A DNA stretch of 64,000 nucleotides from JANRKN01 sp033763435 (GTDB taxonomy: Bacteria > Planctomycetota > Phycisphaerae > Phycisphaerales > UBA1924), in contig JANRKN010000158.1 of NCBI GenBank assembly GCA_033763435.1, positions 1 to 64,000 of the forward strand, read 5' to 3'. Shown here piece after piece: positions 41,221 through 49,603 of this stretch. How positions within the stretch are numbered: the stretch's first letter is position 1; every line of letters starts with the position of its first letter. The notes beneath the pieces were generated by a model. The model was not told the DNA's origin and did not search any database. It worked only from the letters and a program-made list of their open reading frames with translations. A program made the translations under genes and the position numbers.

Positions 41221-41949
41221 ATGAAGCTCGAACGCACGCCGGTGGGGGTTCAGGTGCTCGCGCCCGCGGGGCCGGTGCTGATCCGGCACGTGATCGGCAT
41301 CGGGAAGAACTATGCGGACCATGCCAAGGAGCAGGGCGCGGCCGTGCCCGAGCGCCCGGTGCTGTTCACGAAGAACCCGCTCAGCGCTTCACTCACGGGC
41401 GATGACATCGTCATCCCGCCGATCTGCCAGGACCGCGAGCAGGTCGACTTCGAGGCCGAGCTGGCGTTCCTGATCGCGCCGCCCACCCCGGGCGTGCCGA
41501 TCCGCGACGTGCCGATCGAACGCGCGTTCGAGTTCGTTCTGGGATACTGCTGCGCCAACGACGTCTCCGCACGCTGGTGGCAGAAGGAAGGCTCGGGCGG
41601 GCAGTTCAATCGCGGCAAGTCCTTCGACACCTTCTGCCCGATCGGCCCGGAGCTCATCCCCGCGCGCGACGTGCCCGACCCGCAGAACCTCCGTGTGCGC
41701 TGTGAGGTCAACGGCGTTGAGATGCAGAACGCCTCGACGCGCGAGATGATCTTCCCGGTCGCGCGACTGGTCCATGAACTGACCCGCGGCACCACGCTCC
41801 TGCCCGGCACGCTCGTGCTCACGGGCACGCCCTCCGGCGTCGGCATGGCCCGCACTCCCCCGGTCTGGCTCAAGGCCGGCGACCGCGTGACGGTGGCGAT
41901 CGAGACGCTCGGCAGCATCACCAACACGGTGCGGCTGGGGAAGGCCTGA
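41221..41949 (+). CDS. Fumarylacetoacetate hydrolase family protein
   Basis: A 242-residue member of the FAH/HpcE fold (fumarylpyruvate or acylpyruvate hydrolase, or oxaloacetate decarboxylase type). VIGIGKNYADHAKEQG and LFTKNPLSA form the N-terminus. VDFEAELAFLI carries metal ligands, followed by GYCCANDVSARWWQ, RGKSFDTFCPIGP and TGTPSGVGMA. Substrate cannot be assigned. Start ATG 41221. Confidence 0.9.
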   Translation: MKLERTPVGVQVLAPAGPVLIRHVIGIGKNYADHAKEQGAAVPERPVLFTKNPLSASLTGDDIVIPPICQDREQVDFEAELAFLIAPPTPGVPIRDVPIERAFEFVLGYCCANDVSARWWQKEGSGGQFNRGKSFDTFCPIGPELIPARDVPDPQNLRVRCEVNGVEMQNASTREMIFPVARLVHELTRGTTLLPGTLVLTGTPSGVGMARTPPVWLKAGDRVTVAIETLGSITNTVRLGKA

Positions 41950-41992
41950 ACGTGCGCGGACCTGATGGCAAAGCCCCGTTGACTGAGGCGTG

Positions 41993-42529
41993 ATGACCAA
42001 GGACGATCCGAACAATCCCGTGGTGGCCGAGAACCGCAAAGCGCGGTTCGACTATCACATCCTCGAGACGCTCGAGTGCGGCATGGTTCTGCAGGGCTCC
42101 GAGGTCAAGGCGCTGCGCGACGGCAAGGTCTCGCTCACCGAGGGCTACGTCCGCGCGATCTCGGCGTATCAGGCCGAGAAGTCCCGGCGCGATGAGCCCG
42201 GGCTCTGGCTGCACTCGGTCAGCATCGGCGAGTACGGCCCCGCCGGGCGCGCGATCGGGCGGGGCGGGGGCATCGGCGCGGGGCAGCACCTGATGGCGCG
42301 CCCGCGCAAGTTGCTGGCGCACGCGCGCGAGATCGCCAAACTGGCCGTGCAGGTCGAGCAGAAGGGCATGACGATCGTCCCGCTGAAGATCTACTTCCAG
42401 CGCGGATACGCCAAGTGCTTGATCGGTTTGGCCAAGGGCAAGGCCGCGCACGACAAGCGTCAGGCGATCGCCGAGCGCGACGCCAAGCGCGAGATGGCGC
42501 GAGCGATGTCCAAGCGCGACCGATCCTGA
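41993..42529 (+). CDS. smpB: SsrA-binding protein SmpB
   Basis: A 178-residue tmRNA-binding protein for ribosome rescue. VAENRKARFDYHILETLECG and VLQGSEVKALRDGKVSLTEG open the OB-fold; RPRKLLAHAREI and PLKIYFQRGYAKCLIGLAKG are conserved; the basic tail (HDKRQAIAERDAKREMARAM) matches the decoding-centre helix. The protein is about 20 residues longer than usual because of an insertion between residues 55 and 95 (EKSRRDEPG and GRGGGIGAG). ATG 41993 is preferred over the adjacent GTG 41990, with GAGG upstream. No ssrA gene was seen in the window. Confidence 0.94.
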   Translation: MTKDDPNNPVVAENRKARFDYHILETLECGMVLQGSEVKALRDGKVSLTEGYVRAISAYQAEKSRRDEPGLWLHSVSIGEYGPAGRAIGRGGGIGAGQHLMARPRKLLAHAREIAKLAVQVEQKGMTIVPLKIYFQRGYAKCLIGLAKGKAAHDKRQAIAERDAKREMARAMSKRDRS

Positions 42530-42556
42530 GCGGTGGAGTTTCCCACCAACGAAAGA

Positions 42557-42594
42557 GGCCCGAGCCTGCCCCCGGAAGAGGAAAGGCCCGGGCC
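42557..42594 (-). terminator. Terminator between smpB and the P-type ATPase
   Basis: A 10-bp stem (42557-42566 with 42585-42594, one wobble pair, 18-nt loop) is followed on the minus strand by TCTTTCGTTGG. It lies 29 bp after the ATPase stop and may also serve smpB on the other strand. Confidence 0.65.
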
Positions 42595-42622
42595 GGGATG
42601 GTGCGCGTCGGCCTTGGAGCGA

Positions 42623-45493
42623 TCAGCCTGCCTGCGCGCGGGCCTCGGCGCGATGGCGCCAGGCCTTCTCGAGGCTGATCACGGGGAGCACCGCTGCGCC
42701 CACAAGCACCGCGAGGCCCAGATCCTTCGCGCTGAGCGACGCCGAGCCGAAGATCGCGTGCATGAACGGGGCGTAGATGAAGAGTGCCTGAAGGATCAGC
42801 AGGCCCGCGACGCCCGCGAAGACGGTCGGATTGCTGAACAGGCCGATCTTCAGGATCGAGTCCCGCAGCGACCGGCAGTTGAGCATGTAGAAGATCTGGA
42901 ACATGATCACCGTCGTCACGCCCATGGTCTGCGCCTTGGCCAGCGCCTCGGGCGTGCGGCCCGCGGCATTGAACTCGTACAGGAACAGCCCGATGCACCC
43001 GGCGGTCATCAGCGCCGCCGCGAGCACCGTGCGGAAGAGCACGAACGCGCTGAGCACCGGCGCGTCGGGCCTGCGCGGGGCGCGACGCATCACGTTGGGC
43101 TCCTTGGCCTCGAACGCCAGCGGGAGCGCCAGCGCGACCGTCGCGACGAGGTTGATCCACAGAAGCTGCGTCGGCGCCATGGGCAGCAGAAGCTCCTTCG
43201 CGGTCGTCGTCACGCCGTCGATCACCGACTGCGCCTCAACGAAGGGGAAGAACGCGACCGCGACCATGAGAATGAGCGCGAGACCCAGGTTGGTGGGGAG
43301 CACGAAGGCGAGTGACTTGATGAGGTTGTCGTAGACGCGCCGGCCTTCCTCGACCGCCGCCGCGATGCTCGCGAAGTTGTCGTCGGTCAGGACGATCGCC
43401 GCGGCTTCCTTGCTCACGCTCGTTCCCGTGATGCCCATCGCGACGCCGATGTTCGCCTGCTTGAGCGCGGGGGCGTCGTTCACGCCGTCGCCGGTCATCG
43501 CGGCCACCTCGCCCCGCGCCTGCAGCGCCCGCACGAGGCGGAGCTTGTGCTCGGGCGCGACGCGGGCGAACACGTTGCTCGACGCGACCGCCTCGCGCAC
43601 CTGCTCGTCGTTCATCTCAGCGAGCTGTGCGCCCGTGACGGCCTTATCGCGCTCGCCCAGAATGTTGAGCTGGCGCCCGATCGCCGCGGCCGTGGCCTTG
43701 TGGTCGCCCGTGATCATCTTGACCGTGATCCCCGCGCCGTGGCACGTGCGGATTGCCTCGATCGCCTCGGGGCGGGGCGGGTCGATCATGCCCTGCAGGC
43801 CCAGCAGCGTGAAGCCCGCTTCGGCGTCAGCGTCCTGCGCGCCCGGCGCGCTCGCGGGCATCGCCTTGCTCGCGACGGCCAGAACGCGCATGCCCTGCGA
43901 CGCCAGGCGCTCAACCTCCGCGAGCGTGCGGTCGCCCAGCTCCGTACCCGGGCCCGAGCCGCAGCGCCTGAGAACGACCTCGGGCGCGCCCTTCATGATC
44001 AGTGAGGCCTTGCCCGAGGGCGCGCGGTTCAGCGTGGCCATGAACTGCCGCTCAGACTCAAACGGGATCGCGTCGACGCGCGGGTGCTGGGTGCGGACGG
44101 TCTCGGGGTCCAGCCCGAGCTTCTGCGCCGCGACCACCAGCGCCGCCTCGGTGGGGTCGCCCGTGATCTTCCAGCTCTGATTCTCGCGGGCGAGCGAAGC
44201 ATCATTGCAGAGCAGCCCGGCGCGCAGCAGCTCGATGAGGCTGTCGGGCAGCGCGCCCGTGATTGGCGCGCCGTGGCGCAGCGCCTGTCCCTTGGGCTCG
44301 TAGCCGACGCCCGTGACGTCGACCGTGCCATCCCCTGGCGTCCAGAGCGCCTGCACGGTCATCTCGTTGCGGGTGAGTGTGCCGGTCTTGTCCGAGCAGA
44401 TGACGGTGGTCGAGCCGAGCGTCTCGACGGCAGGAAGCTTGCGGATCACCGCGCGCCTCGCGGCCATGCGCTGGACGCCGATCGCGAGCGCAATCGTCAC
44501 GATCGCGGGCAGGCCCTCGGGGATCGCGCCGACGGCGAGCGCGATCGCGAAGATCACCGTCTCGCGGAACGCGGGCAGGAACTCCAGGCCCGTCTGGCCC
44601 ATCGCGCGCCAGGTGCCGATGACGAGCATCACCGCGGCGATGACGACGATCGCGATCGTGATCCACTTGCCGATGACCGCGAGCGCCTTGGTGAGGGGCG
44701 TCTGGAGGTCGGTGGTCTCCTTGAGCATCGCGGAGATCTTGCCGAGCTCGGTGCGGGCGCCGGTCTCGACGACGACCGCGGTGCCCGTGCCGTAGGTCAC
44801 GAGCGTGCCGCCGAAGGCCATGCCCGATCGGTCGCCGACACCCGCCGCGGCATCGACGGAGGCAACAGACTTCTCGCTGGGGACACTCTCACCGGTGAGC
44901 GCGGCCTCTTCGATCTGCAGCGAGCGGACCTGAATGAGCCGCACGTCGGCGGGGACCTTGTCGCCTGAGGCGAGCGTCACAACGTCGCCCGGGACGAGTT
45001 CGGCCGCGGGGAGCGTGACCTTCTGCCCGTCGCGCAGCGCGTTCACGTTCTCGGGCACCATCTTCGAGAGCGCCTCGATCGCCTTGCCCGCGCGGAACTC
45101 CTGAACGAACCCGATGATCGTGTTGAGCACGACGACTGCGAGGATGACCAGCCCGTTCTTGAGACCGTCGGCGGGGTCGGCGATGATCGCGACGCCCGAG
45201 GAGGCGATGAGCACCCAGATGAGCGGGTTGTGGATCTGACGCCAGAGGAGCACGAGCGGGCCGTCGACCTTGCCGCGGGGCAGCACGTTCGCGCCATAGC
45301 GAGCCAGCCGCTCGCCAGCGGCCTGAGCGGTCAGACCCGAGGGTGAGGTCTCCAGCGAGCGGAGAACGTCGGCGGGTTCCATCGCGTGCCAAGCCTGACC
45401 GGCGGAGGCTGCGGCGCGAGCGGGAGCCGTCGAAGAAGAAGTGGTCGGGGCGGTGGGGGTGGTTCGGGGCTCGGGCCTCTGCGCGGTCATCAT
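42623..45493 (-). CDS. P-type cation-transporting ATPase (P2A, Ca2+-like)
   Basis: A 956-residue ion pump with an N-terminal cation-ATPase domain, 10 predicted spans, actuator motif TGES, phosphorylation motif ICSDKTGTLTRNE (Asp near residue 367), and hinge TGDGVNDAPALKQANIG. Transmembrane helix 4 has AIPEGLPAIVTIALAIG, the PEGLP motif typical of P2A and related pumps exporting Ca2+, Mn2+ or Na+. The ion cannot be fixed by eye. The first 30 residues are Thr/Ala/Pro-rich. ATG 45493 (or the adjacent ATG 45490) has GGAGG just upstream. It lies downstream of terC on the same strand. Confidence 0.92.
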   Translation of the reverse strand: MMTAQRPEPRTTPTAPTTSSSTAPARAAASAGQAWHAMEPADVLRSLETSPSGLTAQAAGERLARYGANVLPRGKVDGPLVLLWRQIHNPLIWVLIASSGVAIIADPADGLKNGLVILAVVVLNTIIGFVQEFRAGKAIEALSKMVPENVNALRDGQKVTLPAAELVPGDVVTLASGDKVPADVRLIQVRSLQIEEAALTGESVPSEKSVASVDAAAGVGDRSGMAFGGTLVTYGTGTAVVVETGARTELGKISAMLKETTDLQTPLTKALAVIGKWITIAIVVIAAVMLVIGTWRAMGQTGLEFLPAFRETVIFAIALAVGAIPEGLPAIVTIALAIGVQRMAARRAVIRKLPAVETLGSTTVICSDKTGTLTRNEMTVQALWTPGDGTVDVTGVGYEPKGQALRHGAPITGALPDSLIELLRAGLLCNDASLARENQSWKITGDPTEAALVVAAQKLGLDPETVRTQHPRVDAIPFESERQFMATLNRAPSGKASLIMKGAPEVVLRRCGSGPGTELGDRTLAEVERLASQGMRVLAVASKAMPASAPGAQDADAEAGFTLLGLQGMIDPPRPEAIEAIRTCHGAGITVKMITGDHKATAAAIGRQLNILGERDKAVTGAQLAEMNDEQVREAVASSNVFARVAPEHKLRLVRALQARGEVAAMTGDGVNDAPALKQANIGVAMGITGTSVSKEAAAIVLTDDNFASIAAAVEEGRRVYDNLIKSLAFVLPTNLGLALILMVAVAFFPFVEAQSVIDGVTTTAKELLLPMAPTQLLWINLVATVALALPLAFEAKEPNVMRRAPRRPDAPVLSAFVLFRTVLAAALMTAGCIGLFLYEFNAAGRTPEALAKAQTMGVTTVIMFQIFYMLNCRSLRDSILKIGLFSNPTVFAGVAGLLILQALFIYAPFMHAIFGSASLSAKDLGLAVLVGAAVLPVISLEKAWRHRAEARAQAG

Positions 45494-45872
45494 GGCGCCT
45501 CCGGCGTGCAACAACACAACTTCCGGGCCCACGCGCGTCGTGCGCACGGAACCCTCGTCGTTGTGGTCTTGCGCTTTGCGGGAACCGCAAGCACCCGGCG
45601 GGACCGGAGCCGATGCTCGGTCCGTGCTGACGCCGGAGTGCACCCGCGTACGGCGGGAGGCTACTCCCCACAGCAGTCCATACACAATATCGATGACCTC
45701 AGCGCCCGGGCCACCCCGACGCGGGCAATCTGAAGCTGATCACCTGAGATTCTTGGGCAAACCTTCCCAAGGTCATCCGAATATCCGACGCCCGGCGCCG
45801 CGTTGGCCCCCGAATCGGTGGCCCGGTTCGAGCCCGCTCCGGTTCTGTTCTCGGTCGGCCGCGCCCAGCGGC
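45494..45872. other. 379-bp intergenic region terC/P-type ATPase
   Basis: No gene is supported. It lies downstream of terC and upstream of the ATPase gene, both on the minus strand. An AT-rich island at about 45681-45692 includes TATTGT on the minus strand (45684-45689), a possible -10 for the ATPase. A 6-bp stem at 45752-45757/45766-45771 has no U-tract. Confidence 0.5.
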
Positions 45873-47084
45873 TCAGGCCTGGCCCTCGGCGTTCTGCTTC
45901 TCAGGGAAGACCGCCGAGAGCACCACCGCCAGCCCCAGCGTCGACAGCACCGCGACGAGCGAGATCGTCGTGTCGATCTTGATCGACTTGACGGGCTCGG
46001 TGACGAGCTTGAGATCGTCGAGATAGGGCGGCAGACTGAGCAGCAGGAGCTTCACGCCCACGAACGCGAGGATCAGGATCAGCGCGGGCTTGAGGAACCG
46101 GAACTTGGCGATCAGCGCCGCCAGGCAGAAGTAGAGCGCACGCAGGCCCAGGATCGCGAAGATATTGCTGGTGAACACGATGAACGGGTCGGGCGTGATC
46201 GCGAAGATCGCCGGGATCGAGTCGACGGCGAACACAAGGTCCGTGATCTCGACCATGATGAGCGCCAGGAACAGCGGCGTGATGGCCCACTTGGCGCTGA
46301 GCGTCCCCGGCGGCGGAGGGTCCATGACCTCCTTGCCCGTCGCGGGGTCGGTCGAGTAGGTCGGCTTGACGGTGCGGCGGGTGAAGAAGCTCTGACCGTC
46401 GAAGAAGTCGGTGACGGGATAGACCTTCTTGACGAGCCTGACGACGACGTTCTTGCTCGGGTCGCTCTCGCCCTTGATGATGGCCATCTTGAGGGCGGTG
46501 AGGATGAGGAACAGGCCGAAGAAGATCAGGATCCACTGATACTTCATGATGAGGTTGGCGCCCAGGCCGATCATCGCGCCGCGCATCAGCAGCGCGCCGA
46601 TGATGCCCCAGAAGAGCACGCGGTGCTGGTACTTGCGGGGAATGGCAAAGAACGAGAAGAGCAGCGCGATGACAAAGATGTTGTCCATCGCCAGCGACTT
46701 CTCGAGGACATAGCCGACGAGGTACTGCTCGGCCGCGGCATAGCCGCCGACGGTTCCGCGGACGATGAGCGACGCGGCGCCCTCGCTGCGGTCGTACATC
46801 GGGACGTTGAGCCCCAGACCCAGCCAGTGGTTCTCGTACGCGAGATAGACGACGCCCGCGAACGCGACGCCGCACGTGAGCCAGACGACCGACCAGCTCA
46901 CAGCCTCCTTCATCGAGACCTCATGCGCCTCGCGATGGAAGACGCCCAGGTCCAGCGCCAGGAACAGCAGCACGAGGCCGATGAAGATGCCGTACGCCCA
47001 GGCCTTATGGTCCGCGCCCGAAGCGGTGACGGCCTGCACGGCGCCGGCGGCGGCATCGGTCGAGGCCAGAATCAGGTCGATCAT
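45873..47084 (-). CDS. TerC/Alx-family integral membrane protein
   Basis: A 403-residue membrane protein of the TerC family, linked to Mn2+ export or metal loading and tellurite resistance. Hallmarks are LEKSLAMDNIFVIALLFSFF, PRKYQHRVLFWGIIGAL, VEITDLVFAVDSIPAIFAIT and FTSNIFAILGLRALYF, with acidic residues in the membrane. About nine spans are predicted. A roughly 45-residue cytosolic loop (FFDGQSFFTRRTVKPT, then DPPPPGTLSAKW) separates the halves. ATG 47084 is used; the frame reaches 47120. It lies after the rpoD terminator, and a cation pump gene is next downstream, so a shared ion-homeostasis role is plausible. Confidence 0.9.
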   Translation of the reverse strand: MIDLILASTDAAAGAVQAVTASGADHKAWAYGIFIGLVLLFLALDLGVFHREAHEVSMKEAVSWSVVWLTCGVAFAGVVYLAYENHWLGLGLNVPMYDRSEGAASLIVRGTVGGYAAAEQYLVGYVLEKSLAMDNIFVIALLFSFFAIPRKYQHRVLFWGIIGALLMRGAMIGLGANLIMKYQWILIFFGLFLILTALKMAIIKGESDPSKNVVVRLVKKVYPVTDFFDGQSFFTRRTVKPTYSTDPATGKEVMDPPPPGTLSAKWAITPLFLALIMVEITDLVFAVDSIPAIFAITPDPFIVFTSNIFAILGLRALYFCLAALIAKFRFLKPALILILAFVGVKLLLLSLPPYLDDLKLVTEPVKSIKIDTTISLVAVLSTLGLAVVLSAVFPEKQNAEGQA

Positions 47085-47182
47085 GTCCGAACTCGCGCCT
47101 TTCCTTGCGCAACGCCCCAACGCTCGCGCAGAGGGCTGACGCTACCCCGCGTCGGGCTCCGATCAAGTCCGGACGGCAAAAT

Positions 47183-47199
47183 CCCCGCAAGGCCCGGGG
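47183..47199 (-). terminator. Terminator of rpoD
   Basis: A 5-bp GC stem (47183-47187 with 47195-47199, 7-nt loop) is followed on the minus strand by ATTTTGCC. It sits 4 bp after the rpoD stop codon. Confidence 0.6.
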
Positions 47200-47203
47200 C
47201 GGC

Positions 47204-49441
47204 TTACTCCCAGTCCGAGTCGCCCGAGTCGAGGTCAGCCGAGTCGTCATCGCCCAGCATCGAGCCGCCCAGGCTGAGCTCTAGGTCGTCGAGCGAGCGA
47301 GAGACGATCTCCGGCGCGGGCTCGATGGGGATGGCCGGGAGCATCGACCCCAGCGCCCGGTCTTGCGTCAGGCCCGAGCCCATGCCCCCACCGAGGCCGC
47401 CGGCCATGCCGCCCGAACCCAGGCCGCTGCCCGCGCGGGGGGCGCGGATCCGCGGCATCGGGGGCAGGCTGTCGCCCGGCTCGCCCTTGACCTCCTTGTA
47501 CACGCTCCCGTCGACAAAGCCCTGCAGCTTGCGGGCGCGCACCGGGTGCTGGAGCTTGCGGATCGCCTTGGCCTCGACCTGACGCACGCGCTCGCGCGTG
47601 ACCTTGAAGATGCGCCCGACCTCTTCGAGCGTGTACGTGTACCCGTCGCCGATCCCGTAGCGGAGCTTGAGGATCTCGCGCTCCCGGTAGGTGAGGGTCT
47701 TCAGCACGCCCTCGATGCGATGGCGCAGCATGTCCTGCCCCGCAACGTCCGAGGGCGCGCCCTGGCGCTGGTCTTCGATGAAGTCGCCGAAGTACGAATC
47801 TTCGTTCTCGCCGACAGGACGGTCGAGCGAGACGGGCCCGCGCCCGATCTTGAGCACGCGCCGGACCTCAACGGGCGTCATGCCCGCGATCTCCGCGAGT
47901 TCGTCGACCGTCGGCTCCATGCCGGTCTTCTGGAGCGTGTCTTTCTGGATCTGGCGCAGCTTGCCCATCGTCTCGATCATGTGGACCGGGATGCGGATGG
48001 TGCGGGCGTGGTCGGCGATCGCGCGCGTGATCGCCTGACGGATCCACCACGTCGCATAGGTGCTGAACTTGTACCCGCGCTTGTACTCGTATTTGTCAAC
48101 CGCGCGCATCAGGCCGGTGTTGCCCTCCTGGATCACGTCCAGGAAGCCCAGGCCCCGGTTGCGGTACTTCTTCGCGATCGAGACGACCAGACGCAGGTTG
48201 CCGCCCGAGAGGTCGCGCTTGGCCTGCTCGTACTCCCAGAACACGGTGTTGACCTCGCGCACCCGGCGCTGGAGGTCGGCGGGCTCTTCGAGCACGAGGC
48301 TCCGCAGTCCGTCGAGCTCCTCGCGGAGCACCTGCGTGTCCTCGGGGTGGCGCGAGCTCGCGGGCTGGGCCAGCTCGGTCTGGATCTCGCTCATCTTCTT
48401 GGAGATCGCGCGCAGCTTGCGCATCAGCGGGATGATCCGCCCCGTCCGCAGGCTCAGCTCTTCAGTCAGCGCCGCCATGCGACGCCGGCGCGAGGCCAGG
48501 CGCCCGCGCAGCTCGCGCACCTCGGGCAGCTCGCACCACTTCGCGCCAGCCTTCTCGCCCTTGGCTGACCGGCGGATCGTCTCGATCGCCTCGAAGTCCA
48601 CCTTGTTCAGCGCGAGCAGCCGCGCGACGGTCTTGAGGTTCACGGGGATCCGCGTCGTGACCTTTTCCTTCGCGTTCGCCTCCGCGGTCGAGATCCGCAT
48701 CGTGCGGTCAAAGGGCAGGTCGCCCGAGTGAACGAGCCTGAGCGTCTCGACGGCCTGCGCGACGATGTAGTCGCTCTCCAGGCACCGCCGACGGAAGATC
48801 ATCCGCGTCGTCTCGATCTTCTTCGCAAGGCGAATCTCTTCCTCGCGCGTCAGCAGCGGGATCGTGCCCATCTGCGACAGATACATCCGCACCGGGTCGT
48901 CGATGCGCTTGCTGACCGACTCCTCGGCGACCACCTCGTCCAGCTCGCGCCGGAGGGCCTCATCCTCCATCGCCTCCGCGTCCGCGGCCTGCTCTTCGCT
49001 CTCGCCCGGGCCCACCGGCTCGGTCGCCTGCGACAGCTTCATCTGAAGCCACGCGGCCTCGGCTGCACGCTCGCCGCCCGCGACGGTCATCGCGCGCACG
49101 GGCGCCTCGAGCGCCTTGGCCGAACCTGCGCGCGCGGGCAGCATCGCCGCGCGCCCCGCAACGAGCCGGGCCTTGATCGCCTCGGAGGCGGGCTGGGGCT
49201 CGTCGCCCCGCCGGAGCGATTCGCGGTGCAGGCGCGCGCGGAACTCGAGCTCGTCGATGAGCTCGATGCCCAGGCCATCAACGCCTACGAGCAGCTCGTG
49301 GATGCGGTCGGGGTCGACCAGCTCGTCGGGGAGCGTGTTGTTCAGCTCCTCGTACGAGATCCAGCCCCGGCGCTGGCCCATGTGCATCAGGCTCGAGAGG
49401 GCCGGATGGAGATCAAGCATCATCGCGTTGTTGGTCACCAT
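47204..49441 (-). CDS. rpoD: Primary sigma factor RpoD with acidic C-terminal tail
   Basis: A 745-residue primary sigma-70. Region 1.1-like sequence (RRGWISYEELNNTLPDEL) is at the N-terminus. SKRIDDPVRMYLSQMGTIPL is region 1.2. Region 2 is GNLRLVVSIAKKYRNRGLGF with the -10-binding KFSTYATWWIRQAITRAI. Region 3 has HMIETMGKLRQIQKDTLQKT. Region 4.2 is LEEVGRIFKVTRERVRQVEA. An unusual tail of about 106 residues follows region 4.2, Gly/Met-rich then strongly acidic, ending SGDSDWE. GGAG precedes ATG 49441. It lies directly downstream of dnaG. Confidence 0.95.
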   Translation of the reverse strand: MVTNNAMMLDLHPALSSLMHMGQRRGWISYEELNNTLPDELVDPDRIHELLVGVDGLGIELIDELEFRARLHRESLRRGDEPQPASEAIKARLVAGRAAMLPARAGSAKALEAPVRAMTVAGGERAAEAAWLQMKLSQATEPVGPGESEEQAADAEAMEDEALRRELDEVVAEESVSKRIDDPVRMYLSQMGTIPLLTREEEIRLAKKIETTRMIFRRRCLESDYIVAQAVETLRLVHSGDLPFDRTMRISTAEANAKEKVTTRIPVNLKTVARLLALNKVDFEAIETIRRSAKGEKAGAKWCELPEVRELRGRLASRRRRMAALTEELSLRTGRIIPLMRKLRAISKKMSEIQTELAQPASSRHPEDTQVLREELDGLRSLVLEEPADLQRRVREVNTVFWEYEQAKRDLSGGNLRLVVSIAKKYRNRGLGFLDVIQEGNTGLMRAVDKYEYKRGYKFSTYATWWIRQAITRAIADHARTIRIPVHMIETMGKLRQIQKDTLQKTGMEPTVDELAEIAGMTPVEVRRVLKIGRGPVSLDRPVGENEDSYFGDFIEDQRQGAPSDVAGQDMLRHRIEGVLKTLTYREREILKLRYGIGDGYTYTLEEVGRIFKVTRERVRQVEAKAIRKLQHPVRARKLQGFVDGSVYKEVKGEPGDSLPPMPRIRAPRAGSGLGSGGMAGGLGGGMGSGLTQDRALGSMLPAIPIEPAPEIVSRSLDDLELSLGGSMLGDDDSADLDSGDSDWE

Positions 49442-49495
49442 GACTCCACGCTTTCAAACGCACCCCGGACAACCAAACCAGACGCACCGCCGACC

Positions 49496-49538
49496 GACCC
49501 CGAAAGTCCCGACCAGAAAGTCCCGACCAGAAAGTCCC
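49496..49538 (-). repeat. 14-bp tandem repeat in the dnaG-rpoD gap
   Basis: Two exact copies of GACCAGAAAGTCCC (49511-49524, 49525-49538) follow a third imperfect copy (49496-49510). On the minus strand this is part of the region between the dnaG stop and the rpoD start, about 55-95 bp before the rpoD ATG. Confidence 0.8.
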
Positions 49539-49603
49539 ATCTCGGCCACACCGGCCTCAAGGGCCAGCCGCAATTCTTTGCAGCTCGCCCAGCGCCGGCG
49601 CGG

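Noticed and set aside
47085..47203. yybP-ykoY manganese riboswitch upstream of the TerC/Alx gene
   Set aside because: The family is often controlled by this riboswitch, but the conserved core and paired stems could not be found in the 119-bp leader.
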